From Megaleporinus macrocephalus (taxonomy: Eukaryota > Chordata > Actinopteri > Characiformes > Anostomidae): 64,000 nt of DNA. This document shows positions 1 to 64,000 of this stretch, piece by piece. The notes under the pieces are model-generated. The model was given only the letters and a program-made list of their open reading frames with translations, had not been told where the DNA came from and ran no database searches. Location of the stretch: assembly GCA_021613375.1 (NCBI GenBank), contig CM038706.1:18357366-18421365 (forward strand), written 5' to 3'. Every line of letters starts with the position of its first letter. Within the stretch, counting starts at the first letter, position 1. Position numbers and translations under genes: made by a program.

Positions 1-327
1 CGGGTGAACCTGTCCCTCTCTGCCAGGTTCGGGTTCTTCGATGAACGCGATCCACGGTGCAGTTGCGGCGTCGGCTCTTCCACTGACAGTTCGGTTGAGC
101 CTCTGCGGAGATGCTGCATAGTACACGCGTAGCATGAACCGCGTTCCCTCGGTCGCCTTCAGCACCCCGTCCTCCACGGACAGCTCTTTTCCCGTGTCCT
201 CCGGCCGAAAGCCCAGCAAGCCAAGGGCCGGTGCAGGGAAATCTGAAGCGAAGAGAAGAAGCAGAGGCAGTAGCCATGGTCCCGGGATGCGGAGCGGGAG
301 GAAAGCATCCGTAGCATCCGCAGCCAT
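1..327 (-). CDS. cnnm1: cnnm1 exon 1, N-terminal part, cut by the window edge
   Basis: The - strand is open for 109 codons from an ATG at 327-325 to base 1, where the window ends. The product has a leucine-rich signal segment (WLLPLLLLFAS, about residues 18-28). It is followed by GLLGFRPEDTGKELSVEDG, a VLKATEGTRFMLRVYY stretch and WIAFIEEPE. These match in order the start of the CNNM (cyclin M / ancient conserved domain) family, membrane proteins linked to Mg2+ transport. The GLLGFRPED wording and the head-to-head position next to hpse2 point to CNNM1 rather than CNNM2 or CNNM4. The ATG at 327 has A at -3 and G at +4. A second in-frame ATG at 354-352 has a poor context and follows an in-frame TGA at 369-367. 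The DUF21, CBS-pair and cNMP-binding regions lie outside the window. Family assignment is firm; the paralogue number is inferred. Confidence 0.8.
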   Translation of the reverse strand, partial: MAADATDAFLPLRIPGPWLLPLLLLFASDFPAPALGLLGFRPEDTGKELSVEDGVLKATEGTRFMLRVYYAASPQRLNRTVSGRADAATAPWIAFIEEPEPGREGQVHP

Positions 328-384
328 GATGCTGAGTGGGTTGTAGAAGGACATTGGCGAGCTGTGTCACGTGGCGATTTCTCT

Positions 385-432
385 CGCTCGATTTCTCTCT
401 CTCTCTCCCTCTCTCTCTATCTTTCTATCTAT

Positions 433-496
<64 letters not shown>

Positions 497-508
497 AACA
501 CACACACA
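385..508. repeat. Compound (CT)n-(CA)n microsatellite next to the cnnm1 start
   Basis: A pyrimidine CT run at about 385-420 is followed by about 37 units of CA at 435-508, with slight interruptions near the end. Read on the - strand it is (TG)n followed by (AG)n, placed about 60-180 bp upstream of the cnnm1 ATG, so it lies in that gene's leader or core promoter. Confidence 0.95.
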
Positions 509-3500
509 TGCACACTGTGTATGCAGCCATCATAGTAACAGCTGGAGGGTCGAGTAAATAGTAAGAATTGGACCCCCCCAGGGAGCGCCCTAAAAATACA
601 CTGCAGTGACGTAATACAATTACGTTGTTTTAGCATTTTAGGCTTGTTCTGGTCTATTTAGAGCACCAGCAGTGTATGTCTATACAAGACTTTATCTGCA
701 TTACAGCAATAACAATGTTTTCACAGCGATTTTTAGCACACTATTGGCTGCAGCGTTATACACTCGGGGTCTTGGAGATAATAAATGGATTTGGAATACA
801 TGTAGCGTACGAATGTTGAGGGTGAAGTTAATGTATTGGGTGAATGTTAATTGCATTAGTCCGAACTACTTTTACCAGCTGCTTGAGTTCTGAACATTTT
901 CCTTATGTTTCCTTATTTGAGTCAACTGTGGAGGGAAACGCTCGAGCTGGAAATACAGCTCAGCAGTGAAGAGGTCTGGCTTGCTCTGTAAGGAAACTGA
1001 GCTTCGTTTCCACAAGATGGCAGTCTTGTCTCGAGCCAGTTGCTACCGAAAGTGCCAAACAGCCATACTGGAACTGCCATTTACTTCTACATATATATAC
1101 TTTGTTTTTAGAATGATACATATTGTAGCTCTCTGGGAGGACACCCCTTCACAGAGCGAGGTGAATTATCATTATTAATAATAACAACCTGTACAAACAT
1201 AGTTGGTACAGTAGCTGAATGTAGTTACATCTGCCCTACTCTTGATTTTACACGTCTTTAGATGTTAATTTATATTTAATTGACTGCTAATATAAATAGT
1301 CACACGAAAAGGTATTTATGACAGCCTTTTTTCTAAACCTGAGAGATCAGAGATTGGACGTCGTGCTAAAGAACAGATCTTTGGCCTACCTCGTTCGGGG
1401 TTGTGCAGGAAAACACTTCGTTGGGGAACTATGATTTAATAACTGCATATATGCGCTGGACATTGGAAGCAACACGGCGTGATCTATCATAAGCTTTGGA
1501 ACTGTAAACAACTTCTGGATTGCTTAATTGTTTTAATTAGAATAGACATCGAAAAATAGGCAGCGAGAACACACTGTTCTCCGTCACTTTTGCACAGTTG
1601 AACATAAAGTATACTCTTGCCTTTTTGGAGTTTTGGCTGCCTAGCTGATGTGTGTTATACCCGTCTGTTCAGTATCACTGCCACGCAGTAAATCAGTTCC
1701 AAAAAAAACCCAGCTCATGAGAAGACTTTTCTTTCCCAAGCTGCTCAGGCGTCATCAGTGTGAAGAAGGCCGCTATGACACACGGCCGTGTCAATGTCCT
1801 TGTCTAAACGTCTCTGGAAAGCTGACAGATTTGTCTCTGGGGCGCTGTATTACTTTTTTAGGCCATGGTTTGTGTCGTTTTCAGCCATGGGTGGCTCTAA
1901 GAGCGCCCCGTGAAATACGCCGTACGTCGGTGAAATGATGAAAAACGCAACAGCGTACACGTTGTTTGATTTGTAGCAGTGTAGTGCGCTGTTTGTGCCA
2001 GTGTTCTTGTTTAAAATAAAGCAAAAAGATTCGTACATTTGGAGTTCTATATTAATATATACTTTAAGGAAACACACTGGTTGTACTTTTCAACCCATAT
2101 ATTTTTTTTTTCATTTCAGCTAGAAGCCTTGCATATTACTCAAGTTTCAATGCGCAATAAACATCGCCGGTAAATATATTATTATTTAGTTCTTTTCTTC
2201 ACCTGTTTTACTTACTTGAAAGCATGTAGAACAACACTGTACTAGAAAGGCAATTCTAAAAGTAATAATATTAAAACAATAAAGATTGTCGGAATACATT
2301 TTAATAAAAGCAGGGGTTTTTTTACTTTATAATTTGTGTGGCAACATTTTTAAATATTTCGTTGCTTTTTGTTTAAACCATTCCACATTACTTTTTTTTT
2401 ACTTTTCGATATCACTGAGTTTTGTTATACATATACAACTGATTTAGTTTCTCTGAACACTGGAGGAGGGGTTGAGCATCGCCAAACAGACAACGGGCAG
2501 ACCATGTTTTTGTTCTTTATTTCTCTGTTTTATGTTCTGTGTAATCAATATAAGTAACGCTTTTGTGATTTGTGTGATAAAGTGATGTATTATTTATAGA
2601 AAGACTGTCGCTGATATTAAGTGCGTTTCGTTAGTTGCAGTGTTCATCGAACTGCCCTGACTTGTTTACTTACAGCGTAACCTTTTTAGTAAGCCTTTTA
2701 GATCTAAAAAAAAAACATCTCCTGCACTGCGTATTCTACTCTCTAGATCAATTCATTGATGTATGTGATATTTACGTGTATCATTCTGCCAACACTCGTC
2801 ATTCAGACAAGCAACATCAGGAATTACTATGTATAACAACCTGAACAGCCACTAAACAACAAAAATACATGTTCTCATTTGTTATTGTTATTTATAGATA
2901 GACTGTAGAGTTCGGAGAGCTCATCTTGGTTTAAACCTCTTTCTCCCGCTGAATCTCTAGCTTTACGGCTTGAAGGATGTTCATGAACACCGCGCAAAAA
3001 TTCTGCCAAGATACTAGAATTCAGGCTAGAATTAACGAAGTTTGTCGATGCGGGAGTGCAGGTCTAGTTTATGTTCCTGTCAATGTGGTCTTTGCTAATA
3101 AAAGAGAAATCTGATCCTAGACCAGCGCTCCTGCTCTGAGAAGCTTTATGAATACGGGTCCTGGATTATTTTGTCAGTCATATCGCACAGGAAAGACTGG
3201 ATAAGCTAAAGCTTTTATCTTAAGTTTATCACTTCTAAATCTTAGGTGACCGATCCAAAGACCGTGTGTGTGTTTATAAGGTACAGTTTCACTCTGATGG
3301 GTGTATTTTTTTCCCTACATGTAACATTTTAATTTGGTTCTTTTGACAATGGCCTATTCTTTAAGGGAGCAGTGAAAATATGTTCGCGCTTTGAAAGTGT
3401 GTTTTGGTGAGACTAACCAAGAATAATAGAGTTTTCATGTGAGGTCAGTCAGTTCATCACATTAAAAAATAAGCGCAGTGCAACTGGACGTCTCAATCAG

Positions 3501-3878
3501 AAAAACTGCACGATTGAATGTGAGATGTTGAAACACTGACATGGTTAGTGTTTTTAAAACATGATTGTTTTGCTCCTGTTTGTGTTGTTGTGTGGAGGGC
3601 TAGTCTTCTTTTGGGCCATTCAGTCTCCTTCATAGCAACGCGGCGGGCCTTGTCTTAAGTAGGCATGTTGCACTCTGTTCACCTCTGTTCTCATTTAGTG
3701 TTCCGTAACGGTGAATGTATTGCTTCATGCTTCATAAAGGGCGAGTGGAATCGTAAAAGTTTTTATTCTCTCTAATCTGTCAGTCGTGGGTAATGTTTTA
3801 TATAAAAAACCACATTTTTTAAATGGTCAGCGAAACGCATCGTCAATTCTGAGAGCTCTACGCTCTACGTTTAGTTAG

Positions 3879-4023
<145 letters not shown>

Positions 4024-5439
4024 GCACACACTCTATCTTTAAATTAGGCTATAAACATAAACCAATATGTACCTTTGTACCTTTACAAGTTATTTTGCCT
4101 TGTGCGAACATGTACCTTTACAAAACATTTCCATCTGACAGTGTGTGATGCTTATTGTATAAAATATGTGTAAGGACATTTAACTATATGAATACTATTC
4201 TAACGTCTAATGAGCTCAAAGTTCAGACGTTGAGTAGACTACTCGTAAAGAACCGGCTCACTCAATAAAAATAACGATTTAAATGCATCAATTAATAAAT
4301 AAGAATAATAAAACAAATGATGTACTCTTCTGTACACATGCATTACTTCAGTTTTAACTGATATGCTTGCAGCTAATTTTCAGTTTGTTTCGGCTGCTTC
4401 CACATCCTATTAAGCTTATCGACGCCGTCCTGCTTTGATCATACAGACGTGCATTGCACGGTGGGCTAAACCTGTATAGGTCTCGACTTTTTGTCCTTTT
4501 TTCTACGTCAGTTTGCTTTTCTTGGAAGAGCCGTCTAACTACGTTTGTAGTTACGTTAGTTAATTATATTTTTATAAGTCAATAAGGATTATTAGTCATT
4601 ATTTAATATGAATTCTGATCATTATTCATCACTAAATAAATATATGTTTCTTAGGAAATAACTTCCAGTGTGTTTGAGGCAACGGACTATATCGAATGAA
4701 ACAGCGTTCTGGCTATCCACTTTTTTGACTAGATTCCAGTAGATCAGGAATATTTACGATTGTCATTGTGCGTACATGTATTGAGTCAATGTTGTATTCG
4801 GACAAAAATATTAATAATTCCAAATAAATCAATAAATATACAACCCATCAGTTTGCAGTGTACTTGGTCTACATATATATTTACGTATACCCGTATGCAA
4901 GTATATAGCCTGCTCTGTGACTGTAGAGCGCGGTTAACAAACGGCTATTAGCGCGATGGTCATCTTCTGCATCACCCTGTGGGCCACGTCTTAATTCTAA
5001 AAAGCAATAGAAATAACACGCCGGGTAACGACTGATGCTTTAATTTGTTTAAAGTGCTGGATTTTAGTGGGCTGTTGGCTGATACCACGTCACTCTAGTT
5101 TCAGATGAAAAGCTTAATGTGTTTTAGCCCATCTGGAAAGTGTTAAGTGAATTATTTTAGCGAACCTAACAATGAACACATCAGACAGAGTGAGTGAATT
5201 ATACATCACGTTGTAAACCTAAAGTATCTTTTTTCATTCTTAAAGCAAAGAAACTTACACATTGAAAAATATTATAATAAGAGAGACCATGGAGCAAACA
5301 CCTCGACAAAAGACAATAAAAACATAATTTACAGGCTGTGGTGTTTTCTTATATTGTGAGCTCCTAAGGCTTCTTGCTATCGTCAAATGTCGTAGACGTA
5401 AATGCCCCTTTTCTAAATACCTTAGGTCAACAGATTAAT

Positions 5440-5723
5440 ATGTGCCATCTTACCTTCGTGAGCAGTTGCCTGTCTCCTGGAGGGGCGGTGCTGGGCAGCA
5501 GTTAGTGAAGAGGCTGGCCCCGGGGCGTGAGTTACGGCAGCGAGCTCCAAAACAGCGCGAGACGGGGGGTGGAGGGGACACAGGCTCACTGGACCATAGA
5601 ATTAAATATCTTTACTCCAAGAAGAAGGACAAGAGGACCTCAGGTGACTTTAATCAGTTTTTTATAAGGCTGCTCAGCGGGGTTCTAGTGGCAGTGCTCG
5701 GCTCGGCGCTCGAAGAAAGAAAG
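5440..5723 (+). promoter_or_regulatory. hpse2: Probable hpse2 promoter and 5' leader
   Basis: This GC-rich stretch directly precedes the hpse2 ATG. It contains a GC box (GGGGCGG at 5,482-5,488, an Sp1/KLF-type site) and several CpGs, and I see no clear TATA box. No ATG was seen between about 5,450 and 5,723, so the leader would be free of upstream start codons. The hpse2 frame stays open upstream to 5,442 but only from a GTG, so this is not evidence for a longer protein. Confidence 0.45.
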
Positions 5724-57761
<52,038 letters not shown>

Positions 57762-59870
57762 TACACACTCAGACCTCAGACAATAAAGCGCAATGCACCG
57801 GCCCACTGTGGCACTCCTGGTGCCTCCCCGTTATCTTGCACCCCTACACAGAGATACTGAAAGGATTGCCCTTCATGCAAGAAAGGGTTGCACTGAATAC
57901 CTTTCAAGAGCATTACTCATTTTTCCTATTGTTCTGCGAGACGTGACTGGTCTTGTGTTTTTTGTTTTCTCAAACTGTGGTTTCTGAACTGAAGTAACGT
58001 CATGTACCTTCGGTTTGCATTGTTTCTTTTTCCAGGAGGACACGTCTTTGATCAATTCTAGACGGCTTAGCAGATTCTAAGTCATGGATAAATCCCAAAT
58101 GTCTGTGACAATGCTAGCTAACTCTAGGTGTGCAGTTGAAATCATGATGACACATGGTCTCCTCACACCTCCGTATCTGTGTTTCTTCTCTGTGTTCTTT
58201 TTTAGGAACACTAAGCCAGTAGGAAAAAAGGAAGGCTTAGCTGTGGGCAAATGCCAGGCTCTCTATGCATTATCTCATTGCAGTAAATCAAAGCTCAACT
58301 TCTAAATCCTTGTCATCATAACTTATAGACTTATATAAACGGGAAAAAAAAACTTTCCACTTTTAACCCACCGCTGAAAAGATAAAAAAGTAAAGTAAAA
58401 AAAAAACCTACTAGTAGTAAAAAAAATGCTAAACTTTTAAAGTTTTCCTTTTCCCCTATTGCATAGTGGAGCCTGAGCGTTAAGGCAATAATGTCACTGA
58501 TGTGTATTTTCCACTAGCCTGGTATCATTCCATCAGTATCATTATGTTTAGTGAGGGTTGGAAACCAATGCTGTACATAATGCTGTATTTAACTGAATCT
58601 GAAACTTCTCATTGTAAGCCGCTATCATCTGGCATAATGTGTGCCAGTGATTTTGCAAATAACTACATTTTGAGGCAGGGTAGAATTTTTATTTTCTTAA
58701 ATTTCCAGCTTTAACCTCAGACAGTCTCACTGAGAGCTAACAAAAATGTGACAATGGAAAAAAAAGTGTTTTACGTTCGTGTGTAGCTCTAGAAATAAGT
58801 AAAGGTCACGTGTCATTTAGTCATTTTGTAGCCTACACTATTGGTTCTACACTCGCACGTGTTGTTACACGCATATGGTACAAAGCTTTTTTGCCACAGC
58901 ACTGTAGGCCTGAGTTCCAACTGAGCTACCTAATCTCAGGCTTATGTAAAAATCTCTGTACCCAGCACTACATCATAGAGAATATTTTGTAGACAAATGT
59001 ACAGTAAATCCTTTGTGCTGCTAGATGTATGGTGAATACTAAGCTCGATAAGTAACAAATTATTTTGAACAGATTTGAGCATAATTGTTCTGTGTACATA
59101 GGTTTGTCATAGATGTTTAGGTGTGTGCTTGTATGTTCTTTGCATATATTATTTATAAAAAATATAAATTTTATATATATTCCTGTTGAAGGGAAACCTT
59201 TGACATTTTTACGTCAATTAACTGATTATCAATCAATTGTATGGTTCCTTTTGCATATGTCAGAGCCCCTAACCAAGACAAGAAGGGACTTATTTTTGGC
59301 AATGAAAATGCTGTTCTCAGAACGAATGCTTGTCCACATGTGTAATACAGGATTACACATTGTGTGGATTAGTTTACAATCTGATGTTAAAATGTTAAGA
59401 GATAGATGATCCAACTGTAATCACAACTGTCTAAGTAACTGAAAGTGAGAGTTATGGTTTACTTTAGGGATTGGTGGAATAGCTAAGCTTATGTATTATG
59501 TGTCATCACAACACTTGAAGACTGGACTCATACAGTCTTGTTTAAAGTTATGTTAATCATGTTTTGTGCTCTTTATTTAGGCGATAATCTAAATGGTGGG
59601 TGTTTGAGTGGCATCTATAAATACTCAGTGGATACATAGCATACCGAGATAAATCTGAGCACAGCCTGGTTCACTGCAAGTTTGTCCTAAGTCAGTTTCT
59701 GGGCAGACATATTTCCTCTATGAATGTGTTATTGTTTATTCTGAGTTGTTAATATTTTCTACTTTACCAGAGCATTATTTTATTGCGTGATCTGTTTGTG
59801 ATTTAATATTATTTTTTGCCTAAAATATATTTACAATAATAAAAAAATAAATAGAAAAAGAGTCATTAAT
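57762..59870 (+). other. hpse2: Probable hpse2 3' UTR
   Basis: There is no coding signal. An AATAAA occurs at 57,782-57,787, only 20 bases after the stop. A stronger pair lies at 59,838-59,843 and 59,846-59,851 in an AT-rich tail. A 3' UTR of about 2.1 kb ending near 59,870 is plausible. The true cleavage site cannot be set without transcripts. Confidence 0.45.
59838..59851 (+). terminator. hpse2: Tandem polyadenylation signals, candidate distal hpse2 end
   Basis: Two AATAAA hexamers eight bases apart in an A-rich stretch, about 2.1 kb after the stop codon. Confidence 0.4.
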
Positions 59871-59997
59871 AATTACATTTTGCAGCACAGTTCTTCAAGA
59901 TTAATAACAACAGGTGCAGGCGCTGTTGGAGTTGTGAGCGAACATGTCATCTGCTTATTTCTCCTCAGTAAGGACGGATAAATGCCAATTTGGGGAA

Positions 59998-60013
59998 AAT
60001 AATAATAATAATA
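59998..60013. repeat. (AAT)n simple repeat
   Basis: A short AAT run followed by a TTATTGTTGTTATT stretch. Confidence 0.8.
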
Positions 60014-63000
60014 AGTATTATTGTTGTTATTTTCATTACCATCATCACCTTTTACAAATACACATGCATGCACCTGACTGGACAACACACAGTTTTGTGG
60101 GAGTGAAAATGAAAACCAGCCTCAAAAAATGGCTAACAAGCAGGCTGAGAGCTCAGAATGGATGTGCTATGGTTAGCCAAAGGAGCTGAATGAGCACAGC
60201 ACTGTGTTACAGCACATGTTAAGAAGTGAAAGGTGAGAGGATGAAAGGACTAGTGGAGCCTGGTGATTTATACCTGGGCCCAAACACAAAGAATGCCAGA
60301 AATAAATTGTGACAGAAAAGGCAATGGAAAACCACGGCATAGAGCTTTATGTACAATCAGGTTGGAGAAGTAGATCAACTGACAAGCCTTCAAAGGGCGC
60401 CGGCCGGGTCTCCAGCCTAGCACTGGAGAGATCACAAAGGGAAGGAGGCAGCTCGGCCAGCCAGGGGTTGCAGAGCACACATCAGCAGATGTTCCTCTTC
60501 GCAGCAGCTGGGACCATGCTTTGTTGTGGGATGGGAGAGCATTGTGTTGTCAGGACAGTGTTGTGAGGCAGCCAGTGATGGAAACCATTTGCAACCAAGC
60601 ATATCACCATCCAAAAGAGGTTAGGGGTAATGGGAAATAGAAGAGCGCCTATGCCAAGCTCCATGTCTGTCTTTTTTCTTTTTTTTAAGGATAAACTGTG
60701 AAAACACTTTAACTTTCAGTCAGTAGAACAAATAATGATTAGTTAAAATCATATAAAATGCTAAAAGGTTCAAAATATAATAATCTATCATTTAATTTGA
60801 GTTAACAAAAAAAAGAAAATAGTAAAAAAAGAAAAAAAAACATACATAGTTCGCTTTTTAGTTAACACTACTTTTAAACTTTCGTTAATAACTCTTGATA
60901 TATAAAAATATTCTTATTAGAAAATTTTCTAAACAGTTATTTAAAGCTTCTTTACAAAAGAACCAGAGAATGCCATTTTCTGCTCAACAGTGCTCTTTTA
61001 TTGAACAAAAAAAAAAGCCCACTGTCTCATAGCGAGGATATCTTTAAAACACGTAAACACATCGTAAACAAACAACAGCAACAAATGCTTGCATGCCATT
61101 TCACTTGTCCTGTTGGCCCACACAGTCTAAACAAAGCAGGCAGCAGGTGCTTCACCATGTCCTCTGTCCTTGTCATCATATATGTTGCGTGGCACTTGTT
61201 GCTGAGAAGTAGACACACACAGCTTTTTCTCAGGGCTGTGTCTCTGCTGCAAGAGCTCCTCTTAGCTCACTACAGTGACATTCGCAGGGGTAGTACGGAC
61301 AAGACAGCTTCTGTGGACCACAAAAGTCCATCAGCCTTGCCTGGACAAGATACTCTACCTTGCTCAGGCACTCTTACTATGCATAGATTCCATTAATGCA
61401 CAAAAGAGGAGGAACATGAAACTATGGTCATGGTCCCAAAGCTGTTCAAAGCTGTTATACTTTATTTTTGCCACAATCTTCTACATTTGCTACGTTTTGC
61501 TGGTCCTCACCTGAGCATGTGTTGTTTTCACCAAAATTCCTTTTTTATTTAATTGCCTTTTAAATACTAAGGTTAAGGTTAGATGTAGGTGTAAATGCAC
61601 GTGTAAGTTTAGGATTATTAGGCTACAGTAAAACAAAAATAAATAGAAACCTATGGAGGTCCCCACAAATAAAGCAAGACAAACACATGTGTTTTATTAT
61701 TATTTATTTATTTATTTATCTATCTCTAATATAATAAACAGACCTCCAATCAGCAACAAAGGGAAGCAGCACTGTTGGACATGCTGTACTCCATGTGAGA
61801 ACTTGTGTGGTATGTCTTTGGTGGAACAGTGTCATCCTCATTTGTTTTAAAGCTACTGGTATCTACTGGTATGCTCTTTTTAATGTACACCATCTAGAAC
61901 CTCATGTATAAGAGAATAATGATCTCACTCATTCTCTCTTGTTTTTCATTGTGGCACAAGATGAAGATAAATTTCATGCTGACGTTGTCAGTGTAGGCCT
62001 GGTCACTGAGGAACAGGTGGTAATGGAAGACCATTGTTGCCAAATCCCTGTGCCACACTGGGTGGACTTCTTTATACCTTCAACATGGACTGCTCAAAAG
62101 AGTTGAGGTGCACGTTTGAAGTAAAACCATGAATTATCAAGAATACTGGCAGGAAGCTCATGTATTGAAATACAAACTCTTCCAGAAAGGACGAGTGGAC
62201 CAAAGATTTATGATTCCCTTTCAAGGTAACGCACCTCTGTTTTACAAGTTTACACATTTCCCTGGGGTCTTAGAGAAATGTCTGTGACATGCTTTGATCA
62301 CAGTACTGCGAGGTTGAAGCTCCACATCTCCCCTCTAAACAGCCCTTTTCGGAATGTCCGGTTTGCGCGCCTGTTCCTTTATATTCAAACGAGAAGCTGG
62401 ACATGTAGTCTGATGCACCAGAAAGTAATCACTGCACCATTTAAGGTGGAACAGGGTAATTTACACAAGAAGCTAGACAAGTGGCAAGAAAGATGGCAAG
62501 AAGATGGCAAATAAGAACTTTAGCTTTGTGTCACAAGTGAATCCACCCCAACAACAAAGCAGTTCCAGTGATTATCGTGATAGTTCTGAAATCATGGGCA
62601 CAGAATGAGACCCCAGTTTAACTTAGGAAGGGGAAATGTTTTCTGATCTAGGCACAGTCTGTGGCTTGGTAGACACTCCAGATACCAAATGTATATGCAC
62701 AAGAACTGAAAAACTGAGTATTCCATGATATGTTCGCATTAAACATTTGAAAAATAAACCTTTACCTCCTCCAGACTCCGCTTGTTAGCTCCTAATTGTA
62801 CTGATGTTTAGGCAGACCACCTTTTTAAATAAGCGAATGCCCTCATGGCAGCCAAGACTAATTTGAGGTTTGACTTCAGCATTTAAATTGCAGTAAGGTT
62901 TACACGTTTGAAATTTTATGTGAATAATTTGTGTAAACCATGTTGCTGCAGATAGTACAGTCTATTGTTCGATGCTACAAACCATTTTCATACAGTATAT

Positions 63001-64000
63001 ATGGTTAAAAATTAAATTTTCCTTAAGTAAACATTAAGCAGTCAGGAGCTATTTGTAAAGTAAACCACGTAGCTTTTGTTTACAAAATGCAAAAATGCCT
63101 CATTCTCTATGGGTGAGGTAATCGCTCTCTGTTTTTAGGTGCACTTTCATTATAATTAGTAGTTTTGTTCTATCTCTCAATATTCCTCTGTCTCTATTGG
63201 GTTCAAACACAGCCCTCCGCATTATACCGCATAATCGAGGACTTATACACAACACCAAATGCAGATGACTAAATTATTTACCTAAATATCAGCATTGGGC
63301 TCTACTGTGAACTTCAGGAAACATGTCTCCATTTCACATATGGTTCATCTTAAATGAGTCAACTTGGTCCATTTATAAACACAGTCCTGGCTCATTCACA
63401 CTTGGGTTTGTTTGGTAAGGAGCCACAAGAACTGACATGACCCAGAAGCCCTTTACGAGCATATTTTATCATTCAAAGATATTTATCTACATTTAAACCA
63501 TGGAGCATACTTCAAGGAAATGTATTTTGAAAGCTAAGTAAACACAAAGTTGAAAACATGAAAACATGAAAACATTCAGAGTTTACAGGGAAATTTTGAA
63601 ACTTCATGGGAAACTGGTGAGGGACGGATGCAGAGCCAGAATAAGAATGAATCTGTGTCATAAAAATCACACAATCAGACAAATATCTGTGAAGAAAAAA
63701 ACTAAACAACCTATTCATCCTATTATGTCTGAACGAAAGCGAGGGAGCCTCCTGTTTACTGAACAATGCCTTTTTGTCTTTCGTAACCTCTGTGCACGTT
63801 TTGACAGAACATTCATTTTTAAGCATAATTCAGAATCTGTGTCATTCATGTGTTTTGCGTCATTCGTGTCTCTTTCTGAATGTCAGTCAAGAGGCCTGCG
63901 CAGAGTCGACATACCTTTGCGTGACTATCCGCTCTTAGCCATGCGAACTGTAACCAAACCCAGCGTGAAACTGTTTATATTTTTTGACCCATTTGGACCA
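60014..64000. other. Intergenic DNA downstream of hpse2
   Basis: No protein-coding exon was recognised in these 4 kb. A TTTA/TCTA simple repeat lies at 61,695-61,727. A non-repetitive GC-richer block lies at 60,240-60,560. From about 63,690 CpG becomes more frequent, and CCTGCGCAG near 63,895 resembles an NRF1 site, which may mean the next gene's promoter is near the right edge. Open frames of up to 131 codons (for example 61,001-61,396) show no family features. Confidence 0.6.
61695..61727. repeat. (TTTA)n/(TCTA)n simple repeat
   Basis: A short tetranucleotide run in the downstream intergenic region. Confidence 0.85.

Noticed and set aside
336..636. Open frames on both strands with Thr-His, Leu-Ser and Cys-Val runs
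   Set aside because: They are translations of the CT/CA microsatellite and have no protein character outside it.
5442..5723. A 94-codon N-terminal extension of hpse2
   Set aside because: The frame is open but begins with GTG, has no ATG, and does not resemble other HPSE2 N-termini. The signal peptide starts at 5,724.
61001..61396. 131-codon frame downstream of hpse2
   Set aside because: It has low-complexity Lys/Gln starts, no domain and no splice context. I found no support for a gene.

Overview
The window is genomic DNA from a ray-finned fish, almost certainly a teleost. The evidence is a spliced vertebrate gene with GT/AG introns, a teleost-type tRNA-derived SINE, several Tc1/mariner relics, and many long CA, AT and ATT microsatellites. 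A pair of long inverted-repeat elements resembles a family I recall as abundant in otophysan fishes (characiforms and catfishes). That last point is recollection and only weak evidence for the lineage.

One gene fills most of the window: hpse2 (heparanase-2) on the + strand. I assembled it by hand from twelve coding exons between 5,724 and 57,761. Every junction is GT/AG with matching phase. The total is 1,737 nt, giving a 578-residue protein that is collinear with human HPSE2 (592 aa). It has a signal peptide, a GH79 (heparanase-type) TIM barrel and a C-terminal beta domain. The acid/base Glu of the NEP motif is kept, but the nucleophile Glu is replaced by Gly. That fits the known biology of heparanase-2, a secreted heparan-sulfate-binding protein without hydrolase activity that antagonises heparanase. 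At the left edge, on the - strand, is the start of a CNNM-family gene, best called cnnm1. It lies head to head with hpse2, as CNNM1 and HPSE2 do in mammals.

Layout: 1-327 is cnnm1 exon 1 (partial, -). 328-5,723 is the shared upstream region. 5,724-57,761 is hpse2, with introns from 212 bp to 18.5 kb. 57,762-64,000 is the probable 3' UTR followed by intergenic DNA. The leftmost 9 kb or so retains CpG while the rest is CpG-poor, which suggests a broad unmethylated domain over both promoters. Introns 4-9 hold at least four separate Tc1/mariner transposase relics. Introns 3 and 11 hold a SINE, a LINE fragment, two inverted-repeat elements and a teleost interspersed repeat.

I found no operon, CRISPR array, defence island or other novel multi-gene system. 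The observations most worth checking are the dead active site, the phase-symmetric exons 3, 4, 6 and 11 that match known human isoforms, the CpG-retaining domain, and a dense group of homeodomain-type sites in intron 6.
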